A stretch of DNA of 64,000 nt from Desulfosporosinus sp. HMP52 (GTDB lineage Bacteria; Bacillota; Desulfitobacteriia; Desulfitobacteriales; Desulfitobacteriaceae), in NCBI RefSeq assembly GCF_000765145.1, contig NZ_JMGA01000041.1:1-64000 (forward strand), given 5' to 3'. Positions 53,169 to 60,987 of this stretch are shown here, one piece after another. Made by a program: the position numbers and the translations under genes. How positions within the stretch are numbered: position 1 is the stretch's first letter; every line of letters begins with the position of its first letter. The notes below the pieces were generated by a model. It made no database searches and was not told the DNA's origin. It saw only the letters and a program-made list of their open reading frames with translations.

Positions 53169-53753
53169 TCAATACTCTTTAAATACCTCTGATAAATCTA
53201 TACTTATCGATCTAGATATCTCAGATTCTATTAGATCTGTTTCGCAATAGATGTCCGGGCGACCATATTTTCCTTCTTTGTCCAATTTGAAAACTACGAC
53301 AGTTTTTTGCTCGGGGTAGATTATCAAATATTGATTGACCCCCGCTTTTTCATAGAGATAAAACTTATCCTTAATGTCTTTGCGTAGAGTTGATGGGGAT
53401 GTTACCTCAATAACTAGATCAGGGCCACCAACACATCCATGATTATCCAGCTTATTTCGATCGCAGATTATAGTTAGATCAGGTTGTACAACACTATAAA
53501 TATCGTCGCTTTTTTTCTCCTGTTCTGGTAATCTTACATCAAAAGGGGCACCAAAAACTTGGCAAGGACTGTCTTTAAGGGCGTTATAAAATTGAGCTAT
53601 GAGTGTAGTAACAATTTTCTGGTGTTGTGTCGATGGTGCAGGGGTCATATTATAAGGAATTCCGTTAATGAGCTCCCACTTTTCTTCTTCCGACCAAGTT
53701 AGATAGTCTTTATAAGTGAATTTACGGTCAAGATTCTGTTCAGGTCGGCTCAT
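53169..53753 (-). CDS. Uma2-family (DUF820) protein
   Basis: 194 residues: TYKDYLTWSEEEKWELINGI, VVQPDLTIICDRNKLDNHGC, PDLVIEVTSPSTLRKDIKDK and FYLYEKAGVNQYLIIYPEQK, with the PD-(D/E)xK nuclease-fold residues D and E-x-T/S in place. Start ATG 53753 has AGGAGATG. Monocistronic. Closely related in plan to the protein at 12152. Confidence 0.92.
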   Translation of the reverse strand: MSRPEQNLDRKFTYKDYLTWSEEEKWELINGIPYNMTPAPSTQHQKIVTTLIAQFYNALKDSPCQVFGAPFDVRLPEQEKKSDDIYSVVQPDLTIICDRNKLDNHGCVGGPDLVIEVTSPSTLRKDIKDKFYLYEKAGVNQYLIIYPEQKTVVVFKLDKEGKYGRPDIYCETDLIESEISRSISIDLSEVFKEY

Positions 53754-54005
53754 CAAGGATCATCTCCTAACAAAGTTGATTAAAGAGTTCTATTTCTATT
53801 CTGTCGAGTTCCACATTTTACCTTAATTAATCATAACATAAGGGTTACCTAGCAGCAAGCGCCACTAATCTTGTGAGACCTGGAAATTTGGACACGACAG
53901 TTTAGGTTTATACGATGCATACGATTGGTGCATCGTTAATTTGTATCAGTCATTAGCGTAGACTGGAGATGTTTATAATGGGCAGAAGCATATCGATTAC
54001 GACTG

Positions 54006-54105
54006 AAAGGAATCAGAGATGTGTATACCCGGTATCATTCTTAGGTATTTGACAGAGAGTCGGTTAGTTACTTATAATAGGGCCCTTGAATATCGAGTAA
54101 TATAT
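54006..54105 (+). repeat. Copy of the EamA promoter region
   Basis: Matches 41914-42014, including TTGACA and TATAAT boxes, but is followed by a PEP-synthase tail instead of an EamA gene. The preceding stretch (53754-54005) has only a small hairpin (ACGATGCA/TGCATCGT near 53914) and no gene. Confidence 0.8.
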
Positions 54106-54165
54106 GCCACCAATGTGATCGAAGATGGGCAACAAATTCGAGTCCATGCAACACAAGGTATGTAG
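54106..54165 (+). pseudogene. Tail fragment of a PEP-synthase/Rph-like gene
   Basis: The frame ATNVIEDGQQIRVHATQGM then stop parallels [20 protein letters not shown] at the end of the pseudogene 24127-24846. Only about 19 codons remain. Confidence 0.6.
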
Positions 54166-54332
54166 AAGTATTCTAATTGGGCCTTATGAAAATCATTCAT
54201 TATCCTTCTTATCGAAGAAAAGGGCAGACATAATGATCCAAACAAGTTAGAATTAAACAATGGAATTTAGGAAGGTATTATTTTATACTTAACTAAAAAT
54301 TTAACACCTCATGGGGAAGGTCATTAGATGAT

Positions 54333-55094
54333 ATGGTTACGAAAGAATTACTAAGTTATATACTAGATATTGGAGAGCTAATGCTTGTCAACGGTGCTGA
54401 AGTAAATCGCGTGGAGGACTCCATCAGTCGAATCTGCAAAGCATATGATGCGAAGCGGGTGGATGTATTTACTATCACGTCTAGCATCGTCGTATCTATT
54501 CAGTTGAAAAGTGGAAATACCCTCACTCAAACCAGGAGGATTTTAAGTTACTCAACGGATTTGGATAAGCTGGATAGACTTAATAATCTTTCTCACTACG
54601 TTTGTTCACACACACCCGAGGCGGAATATATAAGAAATGAAATAGAAAAAATCCGGATTAGACGCAAATATGGTTCTGTTGTCCAATACTTGGTATATGG
54701 TATGATTGCTGGAACCTTCACGATTTTCTATGGAGGCGACTGGAATGATGCAATTGTTTCTGCGGCTATCGGCATGATATTGAAATTAGCGATCACTTTT
54801 ATCCAGAGAGTTGATAAGAATGTTTTTTTTGTAAATATCCTATGCTCCTTCGTTGTAGGCATGCTGGGGTTTCTGCTAGTTAGAATCGGGATAGGTCATA
54901 GCTTCGAAAAGATTGCAATCGGAAATATCATGCTTCTTATACCTGGATTGGCACTCACGAACTCAATAAGGGATATTATAAGCGGAGATACGATAGCAGG
55001 ATTACTGCGCCTTTTTGAAGCTATTCTTGTAGCTTTGTCCATCTCTTTTGGATTCGGTTTGGTATCAGTTTTTGTTGGAGGCATGTTAAAATGA
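54333..55094 (+). CDS. Threonine/serine exporter ThrE-like, N-terminal-type subunit
   Basis: 253 residues. The cytoplasmic N-terminal domain (LMLVNGAEVNRVEDSISRIC, DVFTITSSIVVSIQLKSGNT) is followed by five membrane spans (about 118-253, e.g. YLVYGMIAGTFTIFYGGDWN and IMLLIPGLALTNSIRDIISG). In Corynebacterium ThrE this region and the next gene are one polypeptide; here it is split. The last four bases overlap the partner's ATG. Exports small amino acids or related compounds; the exact substrate is unproven. Confidence 0.92.
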   Translation: MVTKELLSYILDIGELMLVNGAEVNRVEDSISRICKAYDAKRVDVFTITSSIVVSIQLKSGNTLTQTRRILSYSTDLDKLDRLNNLSHYVCSHTPEAEYIRNEIEKIRIRRKYGSVVQYLVYGMIAGTFTIFYGGDWNDAIVSAAIGMILKLAITFIQRVDKNVFFVNILCSFVVGMLGFLLVRIGIGHSFEKIAIGNIMLLIPGLALTNSIRDIISGDTIAGLLRLFEAILVALSISFGFGLVSVFVGGMLK

Positions 55095-55546
55095 TCCATA
55101 CATATCAGATCATTACGGCTTTTATGGGTTCACTTGGTTTTTCGATTCTGTTCAATATTAAAGGAAGGAAATTAGGGTATGCCGCTTTTGGTGGTATGTT
55201 AGCATGGTTGATATACTTACTGGGTGGTCTCTGGCTAAGCGGGGAAATGACGCAGTACTTCATATCGTCCATTATAGTAACCTTTTACTCGGAGATCTGC
55301 GCCCGCATCGAGAAAACCCCAGCTACTACTTTTTTAACAGCTGCAATAATTCCACTAGTTCCGGGTCGGGCCTTATACTACACAATGAGCTACGCGATCG
55401 ATGGTAAGTTTGGAGAGTTTGCCGAATATGGCTCTTATACGGTGAGTATTGCAGTTGCCATAGCAGCCGGTATTATGGTCGCATCTTCGCTTTTCAGAGT
55501 TTTTTTAGCATTACGCTCTTATGATTACCGTCATCATTCAATGTAA
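55091..55546 (+). CDS. ThrE-like exporter, C-terminal-type subunit (DUF3815)
   Basis: 151 residues with five predicted spans: IITAFMGSLGFSILFNIKGR, AAFGGMLAWLIYLLGGLWLS, TTFLTAAIIPLVPGRALYYT. The LVPGRALYY motif matches the LIPGLALTN motif of its partner, as expected for the two pseudo-repeats. Coupled by ATGA overlap. Confidence 0.92.
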   Translation: MIHTYQIITAFMGSLGFSILFNIKGRKLGYAAFGGMLAWLIYLLGGLWLSGEMTQYFISSIIVTFYSEICARIEKTPATTFLTAAIIPLVPGRALYYTMSYAIDGKFGEFAEYGSYTVSIAVAIAAGIMVASSLFRVFLALRSYDYRHHSM

Positions 55547-55702
55547 AAAAGAGGGGACTTTAAGCTTGCCATGCTTCAAGTTCATGGAGGAACTTATGTT
55601 CAACCACGCGAAAGCGTGAGGTGTGGAGAAGATGTTGTTATATTCCTCCTGAAAAATTAAGTAAAAGATGAAAGCTTGGAAGTCGCCCCAATCAATATTT
55701 AT

Positions 55703-55727
55703 GCACCGTTATCAGCGGTGCTTTTTT
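55703..55727 (+). terminator. Intrinsic terminator
   Basis: GCACCG pairs with CGGTGC around TTATCAG and is followed by TTTTTT. It separates the ThrE operon from the Nudix-led operon. Confidence 0.85.
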
Positions 55728-55758
55728 GTGCTGTTGATTCATATAGTTTGATATAAAA

Positions 55759-55814
55759 AGTTAATAACAATTAGTTAATAACATATTGTAATTAAGTAAA
55801 TAGTGGTATATAAT
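55759..55814 (+). promoter_or_regulatory. Promoter and NrtR-like operator of the four-gene operon
   Basis: AGTTAATAACA occurs twice, 14 bp apart (55759 and 55773), and the pair also forms a quasi-palindrome TTAaTAAC-AATTA-GTTAaTAA. It ends just before a promoter TTGTAA (55786-55791), 17-bp spacer, TATAAT (55809-55814). An upstream paired site fits control by the Nudix regulator encoded first in the operon. Confidence 0.7.
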
Positions 55815-55846
55815 TAGCTCAAGAAAATTCGAAAGGATCATAACCA

Positions 55847-56578
55847 ATGAAACCTGACTTCAGCACCCACCACCGAATGAGTATAGCAACAGACATAGTG
55901 GTACTGACAACGGATAATAAGCCTCTCAATAATAACCGGAAAGTGGCAGAAAAAGGGCTGCAAATACTGCTCGTTAAAAGAGATGAAGAACCTTATAACG
56001 GATGCTGGGCATTACCGGCAGGCTTTGTAAATTATGATGAGCCATTGCTGGAATGTGCCAAAAGAAAACTTCGGGAAAAGGTTGGTCTCGATGATATTTA
56101 TCTGGAACAGCTATACACCTACGGAGACGATGTAAACCGGGACGTCAGGGGCAGGGTTATTAGTACAGGCTACATTGCCCTGGCTCCCAAAGAGAAAATC
56201 CTTCTCAATTCAGAACGGGCCAGCAAGGAAGCAGAATGGTTCTGGCTAGAATCCTCAGCATCCGAGTGGGAGCCGGATAGCCTAAGTTTCATTGCGGTAA
56301 AAGACCCAAGTGTTCAGATTACAAGCCTGGCCTTCGACCACAGGATGATTATTGCTGATGCCCTTAACCGGATCAAAAATAAAATTATGTATACCGATGT
56401 AGGGTTTCACCTGGTCAATGAACTCTTCACAGTTAAGGAGCTGCAGACAGTTTATGAACTGCTCCTCGGCCGCGAAGTGCAAGCCTTTAGAAGGGTGTTA
56501 AACGATAAAATCATTGAGACAGACCAATGGACAGATGGGAAAGCTCACAGACCGGCCAGGTTGTTCAAGCAAAGATAG
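55847..56578 (+). CDS. NrtR-like regulator: degenerate Nudix domain plus winged helix
   Basis: 243 residues. The Nudix domain (about 12-150) has the loop GFVNYDEPLLECAKRKLREK followed by VGL. The consensus GX5EX7REUXEEXGU is altered at two catalytic Glu positions (RKLREKVGL), so hydrolysis is probably lost while ligand binding remains. The block EQLYTYGDDVNRDVRGRVIS is typical of NrtR-like proteins that bind ADP-ribose. The C-terminal part (FHLVNELFTVKELQTVYELL, RAFRRVLNDKIIET-like end) is the winged helix. In known NrtR systems ADP-ribose controls NAD genes; here the regulated genes are unusual. First gene of the operon, with its own operator. Confidence 0.85.
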   Translation: MKPDFSTHHRMSIATDIVVLTTDNKPLNNNRKVAEKGLQILLVKRDEEPYNGCWALPAGFVNYDEPLLECAKRKLREKVGLDDIYLEQLYTYGDDVNRDVRGRVISTGYIALAPKEKILLNSERASKEAEWFWLESSASEWEPDSLSFIAVKDPSVQITSLAFDHRMIIADALNRIKNKIMYTDVGFHLVNELFTVKELQTVYELLLGREVQAFRRVLNDKIIETDQWTDGKAHRPARLFKQR

Positions 56579-56611
56579 TATCAATCAATTAAGGAGTAAG
56601 GTGGTGACACC

Positions 56612-57619
56612 ATGGTTGATATCAATAATCCTCAGGAGATCCTGGCAGCTGTAAAATGCGGGGACCTGTACTCCAACCACCCGATTAAAGCTAAGGAAGA
56701 GTATCGGTTACTTGTTCAGAAGTACCATCCGGATCGCAACAAGGAAACTATGGCTGAAGATGTTTTCAGGAAGATCAGAGATCTGTATGCCCAGGCCGAA
56801 ATCCTGTTTGCATCCGGACAGTGGGAAGAAAGCAATATTATGGAATTTAAAACCAAAGATGGCAGGCACAAGAGGTTGAAGTATATTAAAGAGTTCCCCT
56901 TTGAACTGGGGGTGCAATACGTGGCATCTTCTGTGGTGGTTTATGTACTCGAGGCAGAGCACAAGAAATATTTTGCTAACGCCATTCAGCGGGTGAGTTC
57001 CCTAAGATATGAAAACCAAGCCATGGAAGATGAGTTCAAACGGTATTTCCCGAATTTCATGGCTAAGTTCGAGACAGCCGAAGGGAAATGGGTACTGGTC
57101 ATAAAAAAGAGTAAGGACTTCGTTAGATTACAGGACCTGCTCAATTATTATCAAGGAAGGATTGAACCAAGGCATGCAGCCTGGATGCTCAGCCGGTTAG
57201 GCAGTATCTGCTGTTTTCTGGATTACAATGGCCTAGCTCATAATGGAATTAGTTTAGAGAATTGCTTTGTGTCAACTGAAAACCACTCAATCTCTTTATT
57301 CGGCGGCTGGTGGTACTGTGTCGGGCAGGGGGAAAAAATGCTCGGCACCCAGAAAGAGATTTACGATGTGATGGGGCCCCTAACCAAAACAAACAAAAGG
57401 GGCAGCATCACAACGGATCTGGAATCCATAAAACTTATCGGCAGAATGTTGCTAAATAAGACACAAGTGCCGGATAGTTATCAAGCTTGGTTGGAGAAGG
57501 GGGCTGCAGACTCGGCCAGAAAAGAGTTCCTGCGTTGGAACACGGCTTTGCGAAACTCCTATGGAGTTAGAAAGTTTATCCGAATGGAAGTCGGAGAGAA
57601 GGAAGTCTACAGTCTTTAA
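56612..57619 (+). CDS. J-domain protein fused to a protein-kinase-like (pseudokinase) domain
   Basis: 335 residues. Residues 5-70 resemble a J-domain: two helices around HPD (residues 39-41, LVQKYHPDRNKE). Residues about 90-325 read as a protein-kinase fold: N-lobe strands (VVVYVLEAEHKKYFANAIQR), a hinge-like stretch WVLVIKKSKDFVRLQDLL, then LAHNGISLENCFV (210-220) in place of HRDLKPEN and LFGGW (229-233) in place of DFG, and a late TTDLESIKLIGRMLL like the kinase F-helix. The catalytic Asp of HRD is Gly or missing, so it is probably a pseudokinase that binds a ligand or partner. Located 33 bp after the Nudix gene. J-domain plus kinase fusion is unusual in bacteria; no named family recognised. 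Confidence 0.75.
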   Translation: MVDINNPQEILAAVKCGDLYSNHPIKAKEEYRLLVQKYHPDRNKETMAEDVFRKIRDLYAQAEILFASGQWEESNIMEFKTKDGRHKRLKYIKEFPFELGVQYVASSVVVYVLEAEHKKYFANAIQRVSSLRYENQAMEDEFKRYFPNFMAKFETAEGKWVLVIKKSKDFVRLQDLLNYYQGRIEPRHAAWMLSRLGSICCFLDYNGLAHNGISLENCFVSTENHSISLFGGWWYCVGQGEKMLGTQKEIYDVMGPLTKTNKRGSITTDLESIKLIGRMLLNKTQVPDSYQAWLEKGAADSARKEFLRWNTALRNSYGVRKFIRMEVGEKEVYSL

Positions 57620-57664
57620 TGACTGCTTAGTTATTTTAAGAGAGCAATTAAGGAGGAATGGTTT

Positions 57665-58570
57665 ATGGGACATGGTGGTTGGAAACCAGCAGACTGGGCT
57701 AGGTACTCAGCTAAAAAAGTGGCAGGACAATCCACAAGTGCAATTTATGCTTCCAGAATGATGACCTCAGAGTTCGATCCTAAGCAGGTTGCTTTCAGAG
57801 AAAGCCGAGACAGCAGCGAACATCCCAACAGCACGCCGATTATTATCGGACTTGATGTAACCGGCTCAATGAGTAATCTTCTGCAGGTGGTTGCTGAGAA
57901 ACTGGGTGTTCTTGTTCAGGAAATCTTGGACAGAAACCCTGTAACCGACCCGCAAATTATGTTTAACGCCATCGGAGATGCTCCTGCCGGGGATAGTGCA
58001 CCTCTCCAAGTTACGCAATTTGAATCAGATATTCGCATAGCCGAACAGCTGACGAAGCTTTACTTTGAACAAGGCGGAGGGGGCAATGGCTTTGAAAGTT
58101 ACCCCTTGGCCTGGTACTTTGCCGCTCGCCATACAACAATCGATTCCTTCGACAAACAGGGGAGAAAAGGGTTTTTATTTACCATCGGAGATGACGGTTA
58201 CCCGAAACAACTGACCCAAGGGGAGATTCAAAGGGTCTTTGGCGATAGTGTTGAGGCCGGCATTCCGGTGGAAGAAATGCTGGCCGAGGTGAACCGGAAA
58301 TACGAAGTCTTCCACCTGTGCCTAGCTCAGGGTGGATCCCACCGGGACAGCGACCTAGAAAAATGGCGGGAGTTACTTGGGGAAAGAGCCATTAGAGTAT
58401 CGGATTACCAGCGCATTCCTGAAATTATCGTGTCGATTCTGGAAGCTATGACCGGCAGGTCTATTGACTTGGTTGTGAATTCCTGGGATGGCACAACGGC
58501 TCTAGTTGTTAAAGAAGCTTTAAAGGGTTTAACCGGAATCACAAAATCTAAGGGGCTCATAGAATTTTAA
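57665..58570 (+). CDS. VWA-domain protein
   Basis: 301 residues, soluble. The MIDAS start is IIIGLDVTGSMSNLLQVVA (Asp64, Thr66, Ser68), followed by PQIMFNAIGDAPAGDSAP with a second MIDAS-like Asp and the GGGGNGFESYPLAWYFAARH region carrying the conserved Thr/Asn/Glu zone, then GFLFTIGDDGYP. It has no signal or membrane helix, so it is cytoplasmic, of the TerY/CoxE-like rather than surface type. The ribosome site is AAGGAGG before the ATG. Such proteins commonly act as metal-dependent scaffolds together with kinases or AAA proteins; here the J-kinase gene is directly upstream. Confidence 0.88.
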   Translation: MGHGGWKPADWARYSAKKVAGQSTSAIYASRMMTSEFDPKQVAFRESRDSSEHPNSTPIIIGLDVTGSMSNLLQVVAEKLGVLVQEILDRNPVTDPQIMFNAIGDAPAGDSAPLQVTQFESDIRIAEQLTKLYFEQGGGGNGFESYPLAWYFAARHTTIDSFDKQGRKGFLFTIGDDGYPKQLTQGEIQRVFGDSVEAGIPVEEMLAEVNRKYEVFHLCLAQGGSHRDSDLEKWRELLGERAIRVSDYQRIPEIIVSILEAMTGRSIDLVVNSWDGTTALVVKEALKGLTGITKSKGLIEF

Positions 58571-58589
58571 GAGAACGGGGGTATGGGGG

Positions 58590-59786
58590 ATGAAAAAAGT
58601 TAAGATTGTGATTGGAGCAAACTTTGGTGATGAAGGCAAGGGATTGTTAACGGACTATTTCTGTTCCGCATTCCCTGTCCGGGAAAAGGTGCTGAACGTA
58701 AGGTTTAACGGCGGAGCTCAGGCAGGGCACACTGTGGTTAAATCTGACGGGAGAAGACATGTTTTCAGTCATTTTGGCTCGGGCAGTTTTAACGAAAACA
58801 ATCTCACCTACCTCTCCCGTTATTTCATACTTAATCCAATGCTCTTCGTTAAAGAGTACAAAGTCCTGGAAAGTAAGGGAGTTGTTCCAAAAGTATATAT
58901 CCATAAGGATTGCCTTGTCACATTTCCTTGCGATGTAATGATCAATCAGATGGTCGAGGCTCATAGGGATAAAAATAGGCATGGAAGCTGCGGGGTAGGG
59001 ATTTATGAGACCATCAAGAGAACAAGCAACCATCAGAAAACAACCATTGGGTATATCCAAGAGAACTTTGACCAATTGGCTAACATGATCACGGGCACCA
59101 TTCAGGTATATGTTCCCCAACGATTAGACGAGCTGAATACGGAATTAACGGATAGTGAATGGGAGATGATCCGGAACGGAAACATCACAGAAAACTACTG
59201 CGCTGACTTATTGTTTATGCTTCAGCACACGGAAATTGTAGAAGATAATATCATCAATGAATACGACAACATTGTCTTCGAGGGTGCTCAAGGGTTACTA
59301 CTGGATGCCGATAATTTAGAATATTACCCTCATCTGACACCATCCAACACCGGGATTAAAAATGCCATAGAGATATTAAGTGTTGTCAATGCCTGCGACC
59401 TTTCCATCTGCTATGTAACCAGATCTTACTTTACGAGACATGGGGCCGGACTCTTTAAGACACTGTGTGATAGTTGGGACCTTAAACCGGAGGGTTTAAC
59501 GGATAAAACAAATCAGACCAATGCCTATCAAGGTAACTTCAAATATGGATATTTTGATGTGGCTGCTTTCCAACACTCAGTAGAAAAAGACTTGGGGTTT
59601 TTAAATCGGACAGCTGAGGTAGAGTTAGCCGTTACCCACTTAGACGAGACGGAGGGATACTTAATCCTGGATGGCGAAAAGCTTGAAGTAGCAGATTTGC
59701 TGAAAATTATGAACCTACATGCCGGTTATACTTCATATGGAGAAAAAGCAGAGGACATCCAAGGCTTTGCCCTTTGCCGAGATTAG
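58590..59786 (+). CDS. Divergent adenylosuccinate synthetase (PurA) paralog
   Basis: 398 residues, shorter than normal PurA (about 425-430). P-loop IVIGANFGDEGKGLLTDYF keeps the catalytic Asp14 and Lys17, and NGGAQAGHTVV keeps the catalytic His47. FEGAQGLLLDADNLEYYPHL then TPSNTG matches the PurA EGAQGxxLD region, and CYVTRSYFTRHGAG the VTRxYxTRxGxG block. The aspartate-binding loop TGRPRRCGWFD of PurA is replaced by TNAYQGNFKYGYFD. The reaction is therefore probably GTP-dependent ligation or phosphoryl activation of a purine-like substrate with another partner than aspartate. It is 19 bp after the VWA gene and last in the operon. It is unlikely to be the housekeeping PurA. Confidence 0.85.
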   Translation: MKKVKIVIGANFGDEGKGLLTDYFCSAFPVREKVLNVRFNGGAQAGHTVVKSDGRRHVFSHFGSGSFNENNLTYLSRYFILNPMLFVKEYKVLESKGVVPKVYIHKDCLVTFPCDVMINQMVEAHRDKNRHGSCGVGIYETIKRTSNHQKTTIGYIQENFDQLANMITGTIQVYVPQRLDELNTELTDSEWEMIRNGNITENYCADLLFMLQHTEIVEDNIINEYDNIVFEGAQGLLLDADNLEYYPHLTPSNTGIKNAIEILSVVNACDLSICYVTRSYFTRHGAGLFKTLCDSWDLKPEGLTDKTNQTNAYQGNFKYGYFDVAAFQHSVEKDLGFLNRTAEVELAVTHLDETEGYLILDGEKLEVADLLKIMNLHAGYTSYGEKAEDIQGFALCRD

Positions 59787-59827
59787 GCCATAACCATTAT
59801 TTTGATGGTTGGTTGTTATTGTGATTA

Positions 59828-59895
59828 TTAGCTAACATTGAGATAATTGTTGACCGATTAGCTAAATATATGCATAATGGAATATATATAGCTAA
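59828..59895 (+). promoter_or_regulatory. Promoter with three operators at 30-bp spacing
   Basis: TTAGCTAA at 59828-59835 and 59858-59865, and ATAGCTAA at 59888-59895: each starts exactly 30 bp after the previous one. The middle box lies in the spacer of the promoter TTGACC (59850-59855), 17 bp, CATAAT (59873-59878). This suits cooperative autorepression by the Phd-type domain encoded next. Confidence 0.8.
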
Positions 59896-59910
59896 AATGG
59901 AGGGATTATT

Positions 59911-60636
59911 TTGAGAGTTCCTTCGACGGAAGTACAGAATAATTTTGGCAAATACTTAAAATTTGTGGAGGTCAACGAAGAAATAATCGTGACCAAAAAT
60001 GGAAGGGATATTGCCAGAATACTGTCATGCGATGACCCGAATAAAAGCCTCGTGGCGGAAGGCGCCGCAGAATATCAAACTCGTGAAGGAAAGGTTACTT
60101 ATGAGGAGTTTCTGGAGCTCGTGGAAGCTTCCGAGCAGCGGTTTGAGCTGATTGACGGCGTCGTATATAATCTCTCATCGCCCTCGTACGAGCACCAATA
60201 TGCTGTAAATGAAATTCATGGTACCTTTTATAACTGGTTTAAAAATAAAAGTTGTATCCCTCTCACATCGCCTTTTGATATTACCCTTTTTAAGACAGAG
60301 GACAACATTTGTGTTGTTCAACCGGATATCATCGTTATTTGCGACAGGGATAAGATGGACAAAAATGGTAAGTACAAAGGAGTTCCAACCCTGGTGGTTG
60401 AAGTCCTTTCACCCTCTACCAGAAGTAAGGATACACTTAAGAAGTTGGAGCTTTACAAGCAATGCGGTATTAAGGAATACTGGATGGTTGATCCTAAAAA
60501 TAATCTAGTATATATTTATATGCTTGATAAAAATGAAATAACCGACAGCATCGCCTTTCAAAAAGATGCCTATGAATATGTTGAATCAGCATATTTCAAG
60601 GGTCTAAAGGTAACATTGGCTGATATGTTTTTATAG
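59911..60636 (+). CDS. Phd/YefM antitoxin domain fused to a Uma2 nuclease-fold domain
   Basis: 241 residues, TTG start with GGAGGG. Residues 1-50 are a Phd/YefM DNA-binding domain (RVPSTEVQNNFGKYLKFVEV, IIVTKNGRDIARIL). Residues about 60-240 are a Uma2/DUF820 domain (TYEEFLELVEASEQRFELID, VVQPDIIVICDRDKMDKNGK, PTLVVEVLSPSTRSKDTL, CGIKEYWMVDPKNNLVYIY) with the PD-(D/E)xK acids. An antitoxin DNA-binding head on a nuclease-fold body suggests a self-regulated single-gene module. It follows the four-gene operon by 125 bp but has its own promoter. Confidence 0.9.
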   Translation: MRVPSTEVQNNFGKYLKFVEVNEEIIVTKNGRDIARILSCDDPNKSLVAEGAAEYQTREGKVTYEEFLELVEASEQRFELIDGVVYNLSSPSYEHQYAVNEIHGTFYNWFKNKSCIPLTSPFDITLFKTEDNICVVQPDIIVICDRDKMDKNGKYKGVPTLVVEVLSPSTRSKDTLKKLELYKQCGIKEYWMVDPKNNLVYIYMLDKNEITDSIAFQKDAYEYVESAYFKGLKVTLADMFL

Positions 60637-60691
60637 AGATGGGAATCTCGGATAGTTTATGCCTGAAAATTTCCCTTACTTGACTATGCAT

Positions 60692-60728
60692 AAGTCCTCT
60701 CTTCAATTGAATGAGAGGACTTATGTTT
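60692..60728 (+). terminator. Terminator of the Phd-Uma2 gene
   Basis: TAAGTCCTCTC pairs with GAGAGGACTTA around an 11-nt loop, then TGTTTT. Confidence 0.8.
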
Positions 60729-60987
60729 TGCAGAAGCATGAGCTGAGAAAGCAGTCAATAAGAAGAAAAAGTATAGGCACTCGTAATGGGTTCAGTACTT
60801 TAAGTAGGGTCACAGCAAAGCGCTATGCAAATCGGACAATGCCTGTTTGGAATCAGGTAGAAAAGGAACTGGCGTTCGTTGCTTTGTTAATAATTGAGTC
60901 CAAAGAGGTAGCTTAGGATAAAACGGCTGAACAGTGATAAATTGTTATATTAAATTATATAGATTGCCTTAAAGGAGCGGTAACATA

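Noticed and set aside
58590-59786. PurA-like gene as a phage-type PurZ (2-aminoadenine synthesis)
   Set aside because: The catalytic Asp of GDEGKG is retained and no other Z-genome genes (DatZ, MazZ, PolA type) are nearby, so a direct PurZ assignment is not supported.
60659-60916. 85-codon plus-strand frame after the Phd-Uma2 gene
   Set aside because: It overlaps the terminator hairpin, has no ribosome site and a low-complexity basic composition; probably non-coding.
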